DNA from: Phytophthora colocasiae
Taxonomy: Eukaryota; Oomycota; Peronosporomycetes; Peronosporales; Peronosporaceae
Assembly (NCBI GenBank): GCA_018806915.1
Contig: JAGKQI010000091.1
Location: 62,001 to 126,000 of the forward strand
Length of the DNA: 64,000 nucleotides
Reading direction: 5' to 3'
Of the stretch, positions 21,402-33,641 are shown one piece after another. Numbering within the stretch: the stretch's first letter is position 1; every line of letters starts with the position of its first letter. Below the pieces are notes generated by a model. The model was not told the origin of the DNA and ran no database searches. It was given only the letters and a program-made list of their open reading frames with translations. A program made the position numbers and the translations under genes.

Positions 21402-22783
21402 CTGCCCCAGGATCCTATTGAACGATCTGAAGAAGTCGGACATGAAGCCCGGTTCTCGATCGTGCCTGATCATCTCGCTAGCACCAAATCTGCGGAACAC
21501 GCATTCTTCATAAGATTCCGCGACGGTCTGGGCCGATCGGGAGGAACTAGCCTTTGCGATCACATATCCCGTGAACAGATCTACCCAGATCAGTAGTTCG
21601 GTGTTGCCTTTGTTGGATCTGGGCAGAGAGGGTATGTGATCCATCGCTATGATCTGGAATGGGTATGTCGCTTGCAGATTCCCAGGCGACTCGCCCCGGA
21701 TCGTGGGTCTCCCCTTTCCGGTCTCACAGTCTACACACTCGCCTACGTATCGCTGCACGCTCCGATATAATCCCCTCCAGTGGAAATGATCTCGGATCCG
21801 CTGATAAGTGCGTCCGATCCCTTGATGTCCCCCTTCCAGAGTCGTATGGTAGTGGTGGAGGACATCCTGCTGTAGCGTTTCTGGGACCACAAGTCTCATC
21901 AGGCGATCGCGATCACCACTTGATCTCGGCCCTGGTGGGCAGTAAAATAGCAGATCTTGTTCGTCTACCTCGTACTCGGAGGCGATCTTGGCGTAAGATC
22001 CAGATTCGGCTCGAGTAAGATCCGCGATCTGCCTAGCCAGGTACTTCTTTAGTCCTGCGATCCAGACCTCCTCGTTCTGGGCTCGCCTGATCCGATCAAC
22101 CCGCATCTCCCGGATCAGTTCCTCTCGCAGGACAGCGGCACCAGGTCGCGCTCGGGCTGCACGCATGGCTACGGCCGACACTTGCACAGTTCGATCTTCA
22201 ACTCGAGGGATCAACACCTCATCAAGTCGATTCAAGGTGATCAGATCGCATCGATCTGCCTCATCGTGGACCTCGATCCCGCTTCCTCGTTGCAGCGCGG
22301 CACTCGCCAAGCTATCTGCACTCCCATTCCAGTCTCTCTTCACATGGACCAGCTCGTGATCTCCCCAATTCCGCAAGTGATCTAGCACCTTCTGTTTCAG
22401 TAACGTCAATCCTGGCGCCTTACAGTCGATCTCGCCCCGGACTTGTCGGATCACCAGGTTCGAATCGCCACAAACGACCAAACGGCGGCGCTCTAACTGT
22501 GCGATCATGCCAAGACCTAGCAAGAGCCCACGGTATTCCGCTTCATTGACAGTAAGACTCTCCGCATAGTCTGATCTAGCCTTGATCACCTTCCACTCCG
22601 GCAAACTCCACACGATCGCGCTGAAAGCGCCTCCTCCTCGTTTCACGCGTGCCGAACCGTCGAAACTTACTACCCATAGCTCCTCACCTGGATCTACGGT
22701 GGGAATCGGCATCTGGATCTTACGTCTTGGTTCCTTCTGTGGCGCGATCGCGATCAGGGCTTCGTCGATCTCCGATCTAGGCG
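21402..22783 (-). pseudogene. Element E second RNase H (bacterial/archaeal type) and integrase N-terminal half
   Basis: The open frame from 22712 starts with an RNase H1-like fold: SFDGSARVKRGGGAFSA (first Asp), LTVNEAEYRGLLLGL (Glu), VVCGDSNLVIRQVRGE (Asp) and HVKRDWNGSADSLA (last Asp), all four metal ligands present. This is separate from the retroviral-type RNase H just upstream, so E has two. Integrase follows: zinc domain HHYHTTLEGGHQGIGRTY ... CVDCETGKGR, then IIAMDHIPSLP (first Asp) and IRHDREPGFMSDFF (second Asp). The frame is cut by the insert at 21401. A dual RNase H layout is known in plant Tat elements and, as I recall, in the oomycete Ty3 group called Chronos. Confidence 0.85.
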
Positions 22784-23137
22784 TTATATTAGCTGCGATC
22801 GCCCCCAGTATCTCATCCTCTCCCTTCGTACACTTCGTGATCTCGATTGTCCATGGGGACAGGAGAGCAGACCATTGTCCCAGACGTCCTTGGAGGCCGG
22901 CAGACTTGAACAGCCAGGGGCAGACTTGAACAGCCAGGCAAGCGTGGAGTGTCTGGTTAGGACCTTGATCCGACGTCCCACCAACAGGGTGTAGTGTAGA
23001 TCCAAGATCCGAAGTAGAGCCAACACCTCCTTTTCGGCAACATTATAGTTTAGCTCGTTCGTCTTCAAGGTTCGGCTGGCAAACGCGACCGGGTGGTAGA
23101 TCTGGTCGTGTTCCTGCATTAGTGCGGCGGAAATCGC
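22784..23137 (-). pseudogene. Element E retroviral-type RNase H, broken by a 20-bp duplication
   Basis: Reads QEHDQIYHPVAFASRTL, NYNVAEKEVLALL and then HSTLAWLFKSA, the usual RNase H-like block after Ty3 RT. At about 22902-22940 the stretch GCAGACTTGAACAGCCAGG occurs twice, adding 20 nt and shifting the frame before the link to the second RNase H. It continues the RT frame across a single TAG. Confidence 0.82.
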
Positions 23138-24430
23138 CTAGTCACTAGCATACACGATCACCACGGGTAACTTCGTCATGTCGAAGTGACGAAGGATCGG
23201 GGTCGACGCGATCTTGGTTTTCAAGGCTGTAAACGCCCTGTGTGCCCTACCCCACCTCTCGTCGCCAGCTTTTTGGGCCAGATTGGCTTCGACCTCGCTT
23301 GAACAGGGGGGAGGCATCGCCCCCAAGTCGGGATCCGGTGTACTATCCCCCTTTTGAGTCGAGGTGTCTGGTGATCCATCCTGATTCGACTTAAGCGCAA
23401 CGGGATCTCGAGTGATCGGGTCCGTACTATCCATGATCTTTCGTAGATCGGGTCGCTTCTTCAGTTCTGCGAACTCCACCTCACGTAGTTCATATAGGAC
23501 CGATGCATAGATCGCATAATCCTCGATGAACCGACTATAGTAATTCAAACTTCCCAGGAACGATTGCATGGATCGGAGTGATCCAGGGAATGGTAGATCC
23601 GTCAGAGACTTCAGGTCTTTCGGGTTTGCCTCCAATCCGTCGATCGACACTTTGTGTCCGAGATATTCCACCTTATCCATGCCCCAGAAGCTCTTCGCCA
23701 CACTGATCGAGAGATTCCACTTATCACAGGCCTCCAATAGGTCTTCCACCCGATCGCACATTTGATCCCATGTTCCAGCCGTGATCAAGATATCGTCGAT
23801 GTAAGATCTCCGTCCTAGAACCGACGGGCGACCAGGATCTTCCGGGACCCCTGATTCAAACACATCTGTAGAGTCTTTCGTATTCCCTGACTGGGAGATC
23901 TTCAAAAATCCATATAGGGCGTTGTCCACAAGACGTTGATAGATCTGAGGGGCGTTCTTCAGCCCGAACGGCATGCGATTCCACTCGAAGAGGCCGAACG
24001 GGGTAATGAAAGCCGAGATCGCGCGAGCTCGATCGGTCATTGATACGACCCAGAATCCACTCGCCATGTCTAATGAACAATACCACAGAACCTTGTCAAG
24101 ATCTTCTAACAGGTCATTGATCAGAGGCATCGGGTAGATCATCAACCTCGTGAGACCGTTCACCAGCCGATAGTCGATACATAATCGGATGTCTACACCG
24201 TTCTTCTTGATGATTACTACGATCGGCGATGCCCACGGTGAGGTCGATGGTCGGATGATCTTGGCAGCTAGGAGTCCTTTGATGAGATCCGATACTTTCT
24301 CTCGGAATTGTGGCGCCACCTTCCGGACTCGTTGTGCAATCGGTTTTGCATCCCCCACGTCGATATCGCATATAACACCCTTGGCTGCCGGAGGAAGTGC
24401 GTTTCCTTTCCCGATCAGGAGATGTCGCTT
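23138..24430 (-). pseudogene. Element E reverse transcriptase
   Basis: A full RT domain: KIIRPSTSPWASPIVVI, DIRLCIDYRLVNGLT, FGLKNAPQIYQRLVD and the catalytic box YIDD (in RRSYIDDILITAGTW), then LGHKVSIDGLEANP. Compared with typical Ty3 RT there is an extra 30-residue loop (GNTKDSTDVFESGV) just before the YIDD. The frame ends at a TAG at 23138-23140 in YASD-stop-AISAALMQ, where a Trp codon (TGG) is expected. Upstream, the protease frame is joined through a one-base shift near 24400. Apart from these two lesions the enzyme looks complete, so E was active not long ago in evolutionary terms. Confidence 0.88.
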
Positions 24431-25988
24431 CTTCCAAAATAATCTGTCGAAGTTTCTCGATCTCCTCCGGGGTAGCCGATCCTGGATTTCCTACCTGCAG
24501 ATCTTCGATCCTGACTTCTTCAGTGGTGGAGATCTGGATTTCTGGTACTACTGCGAGATTATCGGCTAGATCTTCGGCCGAAAAATCGCCGCTTTCGTGT
24601 AAGTGGGTCTGATCGGCGTTCTCGATTCTTTCAGGAGGTGTCGGATCGGGTTCATCCGTTGATTGATCACGCAGCCTATCGTCCTTGGCTGTCAAGATCG
24701 GGGTGTCTTTAACCATGGGGACGGCATCGGCGTCGGATACATGTTGGATCTCGATTTGAAAATCTGGTTTTTCTGTTTTTACCTCGATTTCCTCTTCGCA
24801 TGTCCGATCTGTTCGATCTAGGGCCTGATCTGGCAAGCTCTCATTCGTCTCAGTCTCACCATTCGTCTCAGTCTCACCGCCCCCAGTTTCGCCACTCGGG
24901 GCCTTGTCGGAACTGATCGTAATCGGTGGGGTATCCATGGGATCCGGTTGGGGATCGATGAATGCGACCTTGACTTCGGCCGCATCGGTTGGTAATCGAG
25001 GTCCTAATGTCGATATTGGCGTAGGATCAGGATCGGTCTTGGTCGTTCCACCTCGGCGGAGTATGGATCGCGGTGTAACGTAGGTCGGCCGTTCGACCGA
25101 CGATGAGGGAATCTCTACGGATTCCTGAGGTTCTGGTCTTGCGTCCACAGTCGCTTCTAGAGCTAGGTTCTGCCACTCCATATAGCGCCGGGACCCGACC
25201 GACACGAACCCGGGGAATCGAGGCACTTTTTCCTGATCAAGTACCATTCCAACATGTAATCGGTGATCCAATCGTAAAATCTTCTCGCTCAAATTCGTGA
25301 TCACTAAATACCGAGTTCGGCCGGGTCCATTTACCACGGTAGGTACCCATCGGTCGCCTCTAGTCACCCACAATTTCTCCGTCGCCGATAATTTCACTCT
25401 CGATGCGGTCTCTTCAGATCCCCCAACTGGGATATGTAGATCTTCCTCCAATTTTACCGATCTTACTTTCTCCCCGTATAACCTCTTGCGACCACTAAGT
25501 GGGATCCCCACTACGTTAGGCAAGCACATCGATCCCTTCGCAAGATCCATCCGGACCCCAGCCGGGATCATGAAATCCATACCCAGAATCGCATCTTGCC
25601 CGGATAGATCCCCGATCCAAATATCGAAAAAGTAGACCAAGTATCCCGCAAGCGTGATCTTGACCCTCGTCCTTCCCTCGGTGGTGTACACATTATCACC
25701 GATCCCAACACACTCCTGTCTCTGACTAGTGTCAAAGTGGCACCCAACCTTACGAGCAAAGGCGGTATCCAAGATGGATACCTCGGCGCCAGTGTCCAGG
25801 AGCAAGATCGCTCTTTCATGATTGATCTTGCCTGAGATCTTGGCTTGGCGGGAACCATTTTCCTGGTGCGTGGTATTTCCAATACCCCTGGATTCTCCTT
25901 CCTTGAGATCCAAAGCCACTTCCGCACCAGATCGCGAGAACTCATCGATCCGGGGAAGACTCGCGATCTTAGCAGTATACGAATGCAA
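24400..25988 (-). pseudogene. Element E aspartic protease and acidic linker
   Basis: Protease active site LLLDTGAEVSIL (residues about 61-72), then DAILGMDFMIPAGVRMD as the second conserved block; this enzyme would mature Gag-Pol. A C-terminal region of about 270 residues is acidic and rich in Pro, Thr and Glu, with repeated ETETNGETETNES, and has no recognised domain. No ATG can be fixed as start; the frame follows gag. It passes to the RT frame by a single-base shift near 24400. Confidence 0.85.
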
Positions 25989-26022
25989 CTTACATGTATT
26001 ACCGCGCAGATCCGAATTCTCC

Positions 26023-26582
26023 CTATCTTGATCTCTCGATTTCTTTGTTCACATATGCATAGATGCAGTACTCAGAACGCTCGGCTCGTACCGGTTTCCA
26101 AACCGGCGAGCGTCCTAGTTTAACATCTTTTCCACCTTCTCGGGAACAATCCGGCGTGTCGGGTCGGATCGTACCACTTGCGAATCTGGTTGTAAAATTC
26201 TTCCATGGGGCATTCTCCAGCTTCATGGATCTCCCGCAACCACGGCATGTATATAAGCAGCGATCCGTTGGGTGGCCCTCTTTCCGCATTTGTCACAGGT
26301 TAAACGTCTCCAGCAGTCCAGATCCTTGTGCTTCCGCGATCCACAATGCGAACAGCGACCTCGATCGTGATCTGATCCCCTGTGATCCGTGATCCTGCCT
26401 CGATCTTGCGAGTTCGTGTGCGATCGCGGCTGATCCTGTTGGTGGGGAGCGCCCCCAGTACCGATCGGCTTGTCTTCTGACGCGGCCAGATATATCCTCC
26501 GGAGATCACCTTCAGAATCGGATCCGTCCGATCCGGATATTTCTTCCGATTCCGAGCTCGGATCTTGGGTTTGGATCGCCCG
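26023..26582 (-). pseudogene. gag: Element E gag, C-terminal part with zinc knuckles
   Basis: Continues exactly in frame from the gag part at 37937-38391 when element C and one GCCCG are removed. It has an acidic Ser-rich stretch (SSESEEISGSDGSDSEG) and a CCHC knuckle CSHCGSRKHKDLDC. A second knuckle begins CDKCGK and goes on as EGHPTDRC only after a one-base shift near 26290. A CRGCG pair follows. Zinc knuckles bind element RNA for packaging. Confidence 0.83.
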
Positions 26583-27004
26583 TGTAACGGGGATGTTACA
26601 CGAATGTTTCTCGTTGGTGTGTGACACACGTGGATACATTTATGTGGGTACATAATGGTGTGTGACACTCAAGGATACATTTATGTGGGTACACAATGGT
26701 GTGGCACACACGAGTAGATACGTGGATGGCCTCAGAGCCTCACGTTGCATTTTGATTAGGATTTAGTATGTTAGATACTAAATCCGTTACATTTAGGATT
26801 AGGGCAATAAAGTCAATAAAAATCAGTTTGCATTTTACATAGTTAGTGTTAGTCCTTTGTTATAGGGACACTGACTCTGTGAGTCCCGTATTAAGTGGAC
26901 TACTTGGTTCTTGTATAGAACCGAAGGCAAGTGCCTTGCAAGCAGGACTCTACGAGTCAACTAAACTTCCTCTGTGCCGTGCACACCTACGCAGCCCCGC
27001 TGCA
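26583..27004 (+). repeat. 5' LTR of element C
   Basis: TGTAACGGGGATGTTACA...CCCCGCTGCA. Differs at few sites from 37515-37936, so the insertion is young relative to the decay seen in D and E. Confidence 0.95.
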
Positions 27005-27061
27005 TCTGGTAGCACTTGTAGTCAATCCAACTCCTGAGTTGAAGACTGTTTCTCTGTGAGA

Positions 27062-28033
27062 ATGGAGCCAGAAGCATACGCTCACTTGACTCCGAGTCAG
27101 CGGGACACGCTTAACAAGCTTACGTCCTTGCTGGGCCCGGAAGGTACGGCGCACCTTGCGTCCCAAGGGCCGGAGGCCGTCAACGCGCGCCTCGAGGCAT
27201 TTGCCTCGTACGAAAACGCTCTCGTCGAGCACATTCAGCGGAATGTAAACGGGGTTACCCCTGCTCCGAGAGCTAAGCCCGTCACGCTCAGCGTGAAGAC
27301 CTTCCACGGGAATGAGGGAGAGAACCTCCTTTTGTGGACCCGAGAGGTCGAAATGGCCATGGGGGCCGCCATGCTCCAGTTGGAGGGGCAACGCGTGGCG
27401 TTTGCCATCTCTAAGCTCGAAGGACGAGCACGAGAATGGGCCTTGACGTCTGGAACGTCGGTGGAAGCGGCCTTCCCCACATGGGGCGAGCTAAAGGCCA
27501 AGCTCACTCAAGTGTTTGCTCCGCCTAACCAGGCGTATCGCGTGCGGTCACGCTTCCTTGCTTGTCGCCAGGGCAAGAAGGATCTGGTGGACTATGTCCA
27601 AGAGCTGCGCACGCTCATTGCTGGCATGGCTGCCGACCCTCTACCTGAGGTGGTCGCCGTGACCGTCTTCATGGAAGGCTTACGAGCTGGCGTGGCCAGG
27701 ACGGAGACATTCCGTCAGAACCCCCACAGCTTCGAAGATGCTGTCAGCGTGGCATTGAATGCCGAACACAACTTTAAGTTGTCGAGGGTCGGTGCTAGCA
27801 GCACAGGGTCCGGTGGACCTGAGCCCATGGACCTCAGTTATGCTGAAGATGAGGTAGCTGAGCTACGAGCTGCGGTGCAGCGTATGAGCACCCGCCGGTG
27901 CTATACATGCGGCAGTCCCTCACACCTGAGGCCCAACTGCCCTCTGCGCAAAGAGCGCGCCGGCCAGAATGGCCGCAACCCTGTCGTGGGTCCCGCTTTG
28001 GGCTCTGCCCAGGGAAACGCCGGCTCCCAGTAG
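27062..28033 (+). CDS. gag: gag of element C, intact
   Basis: ATG at 27062 to TAG at 28031-28033, 323 codons, with no stop or shift. It keeps CAG where element A has the amber codon. Domains: N-terminal helical region, the retrotransposon gag core ([36 protein letters not shown]) and one CCHC knuckle [14 protein letters not shown] near residue 280. The protein would build the cytoplasmic virus-like particle and bind element RNA. A PBS candidate (27007) and the LTR lie just upstream. It is the only intact family-1 gag in the window and could in principle act for other copies. Confidence 0.9.
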   Translation: MEPEAYAHLTPSQRDTLNKLTSLLGPEGTAHLASQGPEAVNARLEAFASYENALVEHIQRNVNGVTPAPRAKPVTLSVKTFHGNEGENLLLWTREVEMAMGAAMLQLEGQRVAFAISKLEGRAREWALTSGTSVEAAFPTWGELKAKLTQVFAPPNQAYRVRSRFLACRQGKKDLVDYVQELRTLIAGMAADPLPEVVAVTVFMEGLRAGVARTETFRQNPHSFEDAVSVALNAEHNFKLSRVGASSTGSGGPEPMDLSYAEDEVAELRAAVQRMSTRRCYTCGSPSHLRPNCPLRKERAGQNGRNPVVGPALGSAQGNAGSQ

Positions 28034-29304
28034 ACGCGGGGCGGTCTACTGGGGAAGAACTGAGTTCTGCAGTGCGTGAGAGGCACTGGGGCTCAGCCCC
28101 GAAGAGCTCCGTGCTCTTGAACACGGAACGTGAGCAAGCAGGGCTTGCTGGTCGTCCAGGTGGACGTGAGGGGCTTTGAGAAGCCGTGGATCGTGTTGAT
28201 CGATTCGGGGGCGTCTGGCAACTATGTCAGACGCTCCACCGTTGAAGGTAGTCAGCAATATGCTGAGGCGCTTCGAGCGCGAAGAGGTGACACAGTCACA
28301 GTCCGTCTAGCGACGGGCGTCCGTGTCACGGTGGCCAAGGTCCCCATGGACCTGCGGCTGAAGTTCTTGGACTTCGATAGCGTGGAACGCTGCTTGGTCC
28401 TGGACCTGGATTCGAGGTACGACTCATCCTTGGCATGGCGTGGCTGGAGCGCCACGAGCCATGGATTGATTGGAGGTCGAAGACCTTAGGTGCTACGCAC
28501 TTCTCTCCTAGTGGAGCTTTGGCGAGTCATGAACCCACCTCTGCTAGGAAGCAGAAGCGCTATTGGCGCGAGCATCGAGCCGAGTCGGCTATGATGCTGG
28601 AAGTCGGTGTGTCCGAGTTGGTGGACAGCACCGAGTGCGAGGACCGCAGTCCTGTTGAGCGCGTAGCGCTGGTTGACAGTGAGTCAGCGTGTGGGCAAAG
28701 CTCACGTAACCCCTGTGGGGCGGCACGTACTCCGCCGAGTGACGCCGGTCATGGACCGTCACTGGATGCCGATGGCATCGGGCCTTACCAGGCCGTGAAC
28801 TGTGAGGCGGCACGTACTCCGTCGAGTGATACTGGTCGTGGACCAAGTCGATCGCTGAGTGTCTCTGACACTGGACCTGTTACGGTCATTGATTGTGCAG
28901 CGGCACGTACTCCGCTGAGCGGCATCGGTCGTCGACCGAGTGGATCGCTGAGTGTCCCTGACACTGGGCCGAGAGAGGCCGAAACTTGTGCGACGGCACG
29001 TACTCCGTCGAGTAGACGATCTTCGGCTAGGCGAAGACGTCGAAAGGCCCTATGGGCGAGACGCTCTGCGTCTGAGTCGTCCGTGACGTCAAGTGTCAAC
29101 GCACGGGAGGGCTGTGGGCAGCTATACACTCTGGTTGATGGAGTGGGCGGTAGTGCCGAAGGCAGTGTCCTGCTGGACGACTTGCCAAGTGTTGACAAGC
29201 TCCTTGAGCTAGAAGAGATGTCGTTCGCTGACTTTGGCGATGCCTTGAAGGCTGGCGAACTCGCCGAGGTGGTCATCGTTCGACCTGAAGAGGAGTTAAA
29301 CTAA
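27898..29304 (+). pseudogene. Element C protease and pol linker
   Basis: Overlaps the gag end in the -1 frame. A 2-nt loss near 28131 and a 1-nt loss near 28423 put the protease segment out of frame in between, then restore it. The active site is DSGASGNYV. The linker has four degenerate ARTPPSD-GRGPSxSLSVSDTGP repeats at 28730-29010. The frame stops at 29302-29304, where TCA (Ser) of element A is TAA. Confidence 0.85.
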
Positions 29305-29328
29305 TCGTCCCTCGTTGACGAGTCCGTC

Positions 29329-30990
29329 TTGGCCGAGGTCAAGAAGGCGTTGAGCGCCAGGAGTGGATCGGAGATCCTCAAGAATCCCTCGGATCCCTTC
29401 TACTCCTTGCTGAAGGAATATGGAGACGTTGTCTCGAAGGAACCACCGAGTGGCCTGCCTCCTGACCGAGGCGTTCGTCACGAGATAGACTTAGGTCCCG
29501 GAACTAAATACTGCGTGACCCGACAGTGGCCTCTTCCTAAAGAGCAACGCGACGTCATTGACGCCTTCTTCCGTGCGAAGCACGCGGCGGGTCTCGTGCG
29601 CGAGAGCAAGTCTCCGCACTCCGCGCCTACGTTCTGTGTCAGAAAGCCGAATGGCAAGTGGCGTATCGTTCACGCTTTTAACAAGCTCAACGCTGCCACG
29701 ATTCCGGCGCAGACGCCGATTCCTAGGAAGGATGTTCTTCAGAACAACATGGTGGGTTGCACCATGTACAGTGCGCTTGACTTAGTCGATGGCTACTATC
29801 AGCTGCTCATGCGAGCCAGTGATATTCCGCTTACAGCGGTGAGCACCCCGAGCGGTATGCTCTGGGAGTGGCTCGTCATGCCCCAAGGGCTGTCGAATGC
29901 GCCTGCAACGTTCAATCGTCTAGTGACGCAGTTGTTCAGGCCCCTACGGGCATTCGCACAGACGTACTTTGACGATGTGTTCGTCCACAGTCGTGCTGAG
30001 CACGGAAAGACTGATGTCGAGGTACACGTGGAACACGTGAGAGCAGTGCTCGAGTGCATGCGCACCAACAAGTTGTACGCCAACGCGGACAAGTGCGTCT
30101 TTGGCGCGGAAGAAATCCCTTTCCTAGGGTGCTTCATTGGGAAGCATGGCCTTCGTGCTGATCCAGCAAAGGTCAAGGCCATTGTGGATTGGCCGGTTCC
30201 CTTGAACCAGAAGGACTTGCGTAAGTGGCTGGGCTTGGCCAACTACTTGCACAAGTACAGCGAGAACTACGCTGAGTTGGCTCGGCCACTGTCGGATCTC
30301 CTTAAGAAGGATGCCGAATGGGTATGGCGTGCTGAGCACGAGAGTGCGTTCACTCGCATCAAGGATAGCCTGCTTCAGGCACCGATACTGGCGTTGCCAG
30401 ACCCCGATCGTCCGTTCATCGTCGTCTGTGACGCCTCGGACTTTGCCATCGGCAGTGCTTTGCTACAAGCCGACGCCGACGGGCGCGAACGCGTCATTGC
30501 GTTTGAGTCTCGGCAGCTCAAGGCTGCTGAGAAGAACTATCCAGTTCATGACAAGGAGCTACTTGCGATGAAGTACGCTCTCGTCAAATTCAGGGTTCAC
30601 CTGCTCGGCTCCAAGCCGTTTGTGATCTACACGGATCATGCGTCACTACGCATCACTACGCACAGCGACGCAGTCGCCTCACCTCTCGCAGAGGATGGCC
30701 CGATGGCTCTCCTTCTTTGCGGAGTATAACTTCGAGGTGAAGTACAAGCCTGGCAGGCAGAACGTCCTCGCTGACGCGTTATCACGTCGCCCGGACTATG
30801 AGTTATCTCATGTCACCTCGGTGACGTCGTCCGTGACGGACATGGTTCGAGCAGCGTACGCTCAGGACGACTCTTGTGTCGCGCTGCTTCAAGCTCTAGG
30901 GAGCGATGAGTTTAAGGACTCAAAGGTGACTCTGTCACGACGCCTAAAGGCGAGGCTCCAGCGCCATAGCCTGAAGGCGGTCTGCTGTAC
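29329..30990 (+). pseudogene. Element C reverse transcriptase and RNase H
   Basis: RT is complete and has the normal box YFDD (TYFDDVFVHSRAEHGKTD), unlike element A. RNase H reads VVCDASDFAIGSALLQ and HDKELLAM. A 10-bp duplication (CATCACTACG near 30650) within YTDHASLRTA shifts the frame; reading resumes at 30680. A one-base loss near 30973 shifts it again before integrase. Confidence 0.88.
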
Positions 30991-32755
30991 TACAGCACGG
31001 GTCAGGATGACCCACCACGTGTGGTGGTTCCTCACGATGAGGACCTGAAGTATCGTATCCTCTATGAGGCCCACGACACGCCCACAAGCGGCCACCTCGG
31101 TCGCGAGAAGACCTACGGCTCGGTGAGCTCCATGTACTGGTGGCCGAAGATGTACAAGTGGGTCAGCACATATGTGCACACGTGCGAGACGTGTCAGCGG
31201 GTTAAACCCTCGCCGCATGCGGCAGCGCCTTTGGCGAGCTTGCCTGTACCCTCTGGGTGTTGGCAGTCCATGAGTATGGACTTCGTGTTTGGCCTGCCGA
31301 AGGATACGGCAGGCAACACAGGCGTTGTGGTCTTTGTTGACCGTCTGAGCAAGATGGCTCACCTAGCGGCTGTGCCGGACACCGTCGATGGCGCTGGTAC
31401 AGCGACGATCTTTATCGATCGGGTCTTCCGCCAGCATGGGCTGCCAGAGACCATTGTCTCGGATCGAGACCCCCGTTTCACGGGTCACTTCTGGACGTCC
31501 GTCTTCAAAGTGCTTGGCACTCGACTGGACATGTCCACGGCGGATCATCCGCAGACCGACGGTCAGACTGAACGCGTGAACCGCGTCCTGGAGGACATCC
31601 TCCGCAGCGTATGCGCTGAAACGCCGAAGCGTTGGAGCGCTATGCTCCTCTCGTTGAGTTCTCAATGAACAACGCGGTGCATGCCTCGACAGGCTTCACC
31701 CCGTTCTACGTGAACGGCCTTGCGCATCCGCGCGTCCCGCTCACTTCCGCCACGCGGTAGCCTTGGGCTTGGTGGGGGAGAGGCTGTGCCGTCGCTCGAA
31801 TTCGAGCTAGCTGATGTCAGCCCTCATGCTGTTCGCAAGCAAGTCGATTACTTCCTCTCGATGAGGCTTAGCGTCTTACGCCGTGTGCGTGACGCAATGG
31901 CTGGAAAGCCAAGATGTTCAAAAGGAACAAGCTGATGCCAAAGGCAGAAGCAACATGTGGGAGTTCAAGGTCGGTGACCACGTTTTATTAAACGCTAAGA
32001 ACCTGCCTACACACGCAGTGTCAGCCGTCTTCAAGACGAAGTTGCGGCCGCGCTTCATTGGACCGTTCACGGTCGTGGCCAAGAAGGGCCTGGCATACAC
32101 GCTTGACTTGCCAAAGCGTATGCGAACACATCCTGTGTTCTACGTGGGCTTGCTTAAGCCATATCGGGACCCTGCTCTTGTGAGTTCTGAGGCGCTGGCG
32201 CCGAGTCGGACGAAGGCTGCACGGCAGCAGGTGGCAGAGCCACAGGTGGTTGCATCCGAACCAACAGGTCTTGTCGATCCGGAGCAACGTGATGCTCGAG
32301 GTCATAGACCCGCTGATGCAGCACCAGAGGCGACTCAGACCGGTCCCCGCGACTCTAGGTCTCCTCGAGACCAGTCGCTAAGCGATGGGTCGGATGACCG
32401 ACGTGGTGGTCGTGCTCCTTCACCGAGCCGACGCGGGTCTGCAAGCAATGCAGCGCGTCTACACTCGCAGCGCGAGAACCCATCGACCGCTCGTCCTCCT
32501 CCTGCTCTGCTCGATGAGCAAGGTGAGCTTTACTATCACGTGGATCGCCTGATGGCGCGGCGTCGTCGCCAAGGACACAACCAGTATCTGGTAAAGTGGC
32601 GAGGTTAACCTCACTCACAGAACTCGTGGGAGTTTGAGGTGCCACTACGGCAGGATTGCCCCGACGTCGTTGACGCGTATGATCGTGCACACCCGGTGTC
32701 AGACCGCCCGGTGGGCGTGCGACGGAGTCGCCGGGTGCCAAGCACCTCCCACTAA
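30991..32755 (+). pseudogene. Element C integrase and chromodomain
   Basis: Zinc domain HDTPTSGHLGREKT ... CETCQRVK with the normal His spacing; core SMDFVFGLPKD, VSDRDPRFTG, TERVNRVLED. Single-base changes near 31648 (loss of C), 31745 (extra T) and 31903 (extra G) split the C-terminal half. The chromodomain carries the same TAA after WRG (32606-32608) as element A. The 3' end runs to the stop at 32753-32755. Confidence 0.87.
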
Positions 32756-33013
32756 GGTGGGAGTCCACAGGGTCGTTGCTGAGCTCAGGCTCTGACCCGT
32801 AGCTGCAATACCTGCAGCGAGCACGTCGGTGCCATCGACGTGGCATCGAATGCTCAAACTGCAAGCGCAGTAGAGCTACATGCGCCTCGCGCGCGTGTTT
32901 CAAGGGTCTTTGACCCCTTTAACAACACTGGCCTATGGTCCGGAGCTTCGCGATCATGAAGCGAAGATGGTTCGTGATGAACAACCGTCTTAACCCCTTG
33001 CGTCCCGCCCCAT

Positions 33014-33032
33014 ATTCTGTATCATACAGAAT
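33014..33032. promoter_or_regulatory. Left subterminal palindrome of the piggyBac element
   Basis: ATTCTGTATCATACAGAAT, a perfect 9+1+9 inverted repeat 20 bp from the end. The matching site near the right end is 36811-36829. Candidate transposase binding site. Confidence 0.6.
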
Positions 33033-33641
33033 TAGAATTTCATTTCGTTAAAGTATGCGCAGTCAACCCAACAAAATAGTGGGGTTCAAGCCCTCTTCGG
33101 CAATAGGGCAGGCATTTGTCCTCTCCACGCAATTTTGAAGCAGAAAACATGCAATCCAGCCACCTCTATGAAAAACATTCGCTGAAGTACACCGACCCCA
33201 TTGGTTCTCGGTGATCTTCAACGATGATGAAAACCTGTGCTTCGACAACTCCTGTCGAAGTTGTTAGCATTGCTGTGTCGAGATGAGTGGTTGTACGTTC
33301 AGCTCGTAGGACGCAGAGGAAAAATTTGCCCAGTTCCTAACTTGGAGGGATAGCGGAAGGAACTGGGCAATTCTTCCTTCTGCGTTGCGTTCATTTCTGC
33401 GCAGAAAGCGCTTTGGATATTGCTGGTAGTTGCTCGATCGCGCTAGACGTACATTCGTGGCGCGACAACATGAGCGTGACCCGTAAGAAGCACACTAAAG
33501 GCGCGAGGTGTAAGCTTCGATGAAAACCAATGTAGGAATAGTATTCGAACACAACATGCAATCAATGTGTATTCATTTAGTTCTCTTGCCCACCCCTTCT
33601 TTCTCTCAGATTTCTTCATTTTCTTTACTCTCCTCGTTCTC
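33033..33641. other. Left non-coding part of the piggyBac element
   Basis: About 600 bp between the terminal palindrome and the transposase 3' end. An inverted pair GCCCAGTTCCTAACTTGG / GGAACTGGGC spans about 33327-33370 and could form a hairpin. Pyrimidine-rich tract at 33590-33660. No gene seen. Confidence 0.5.
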
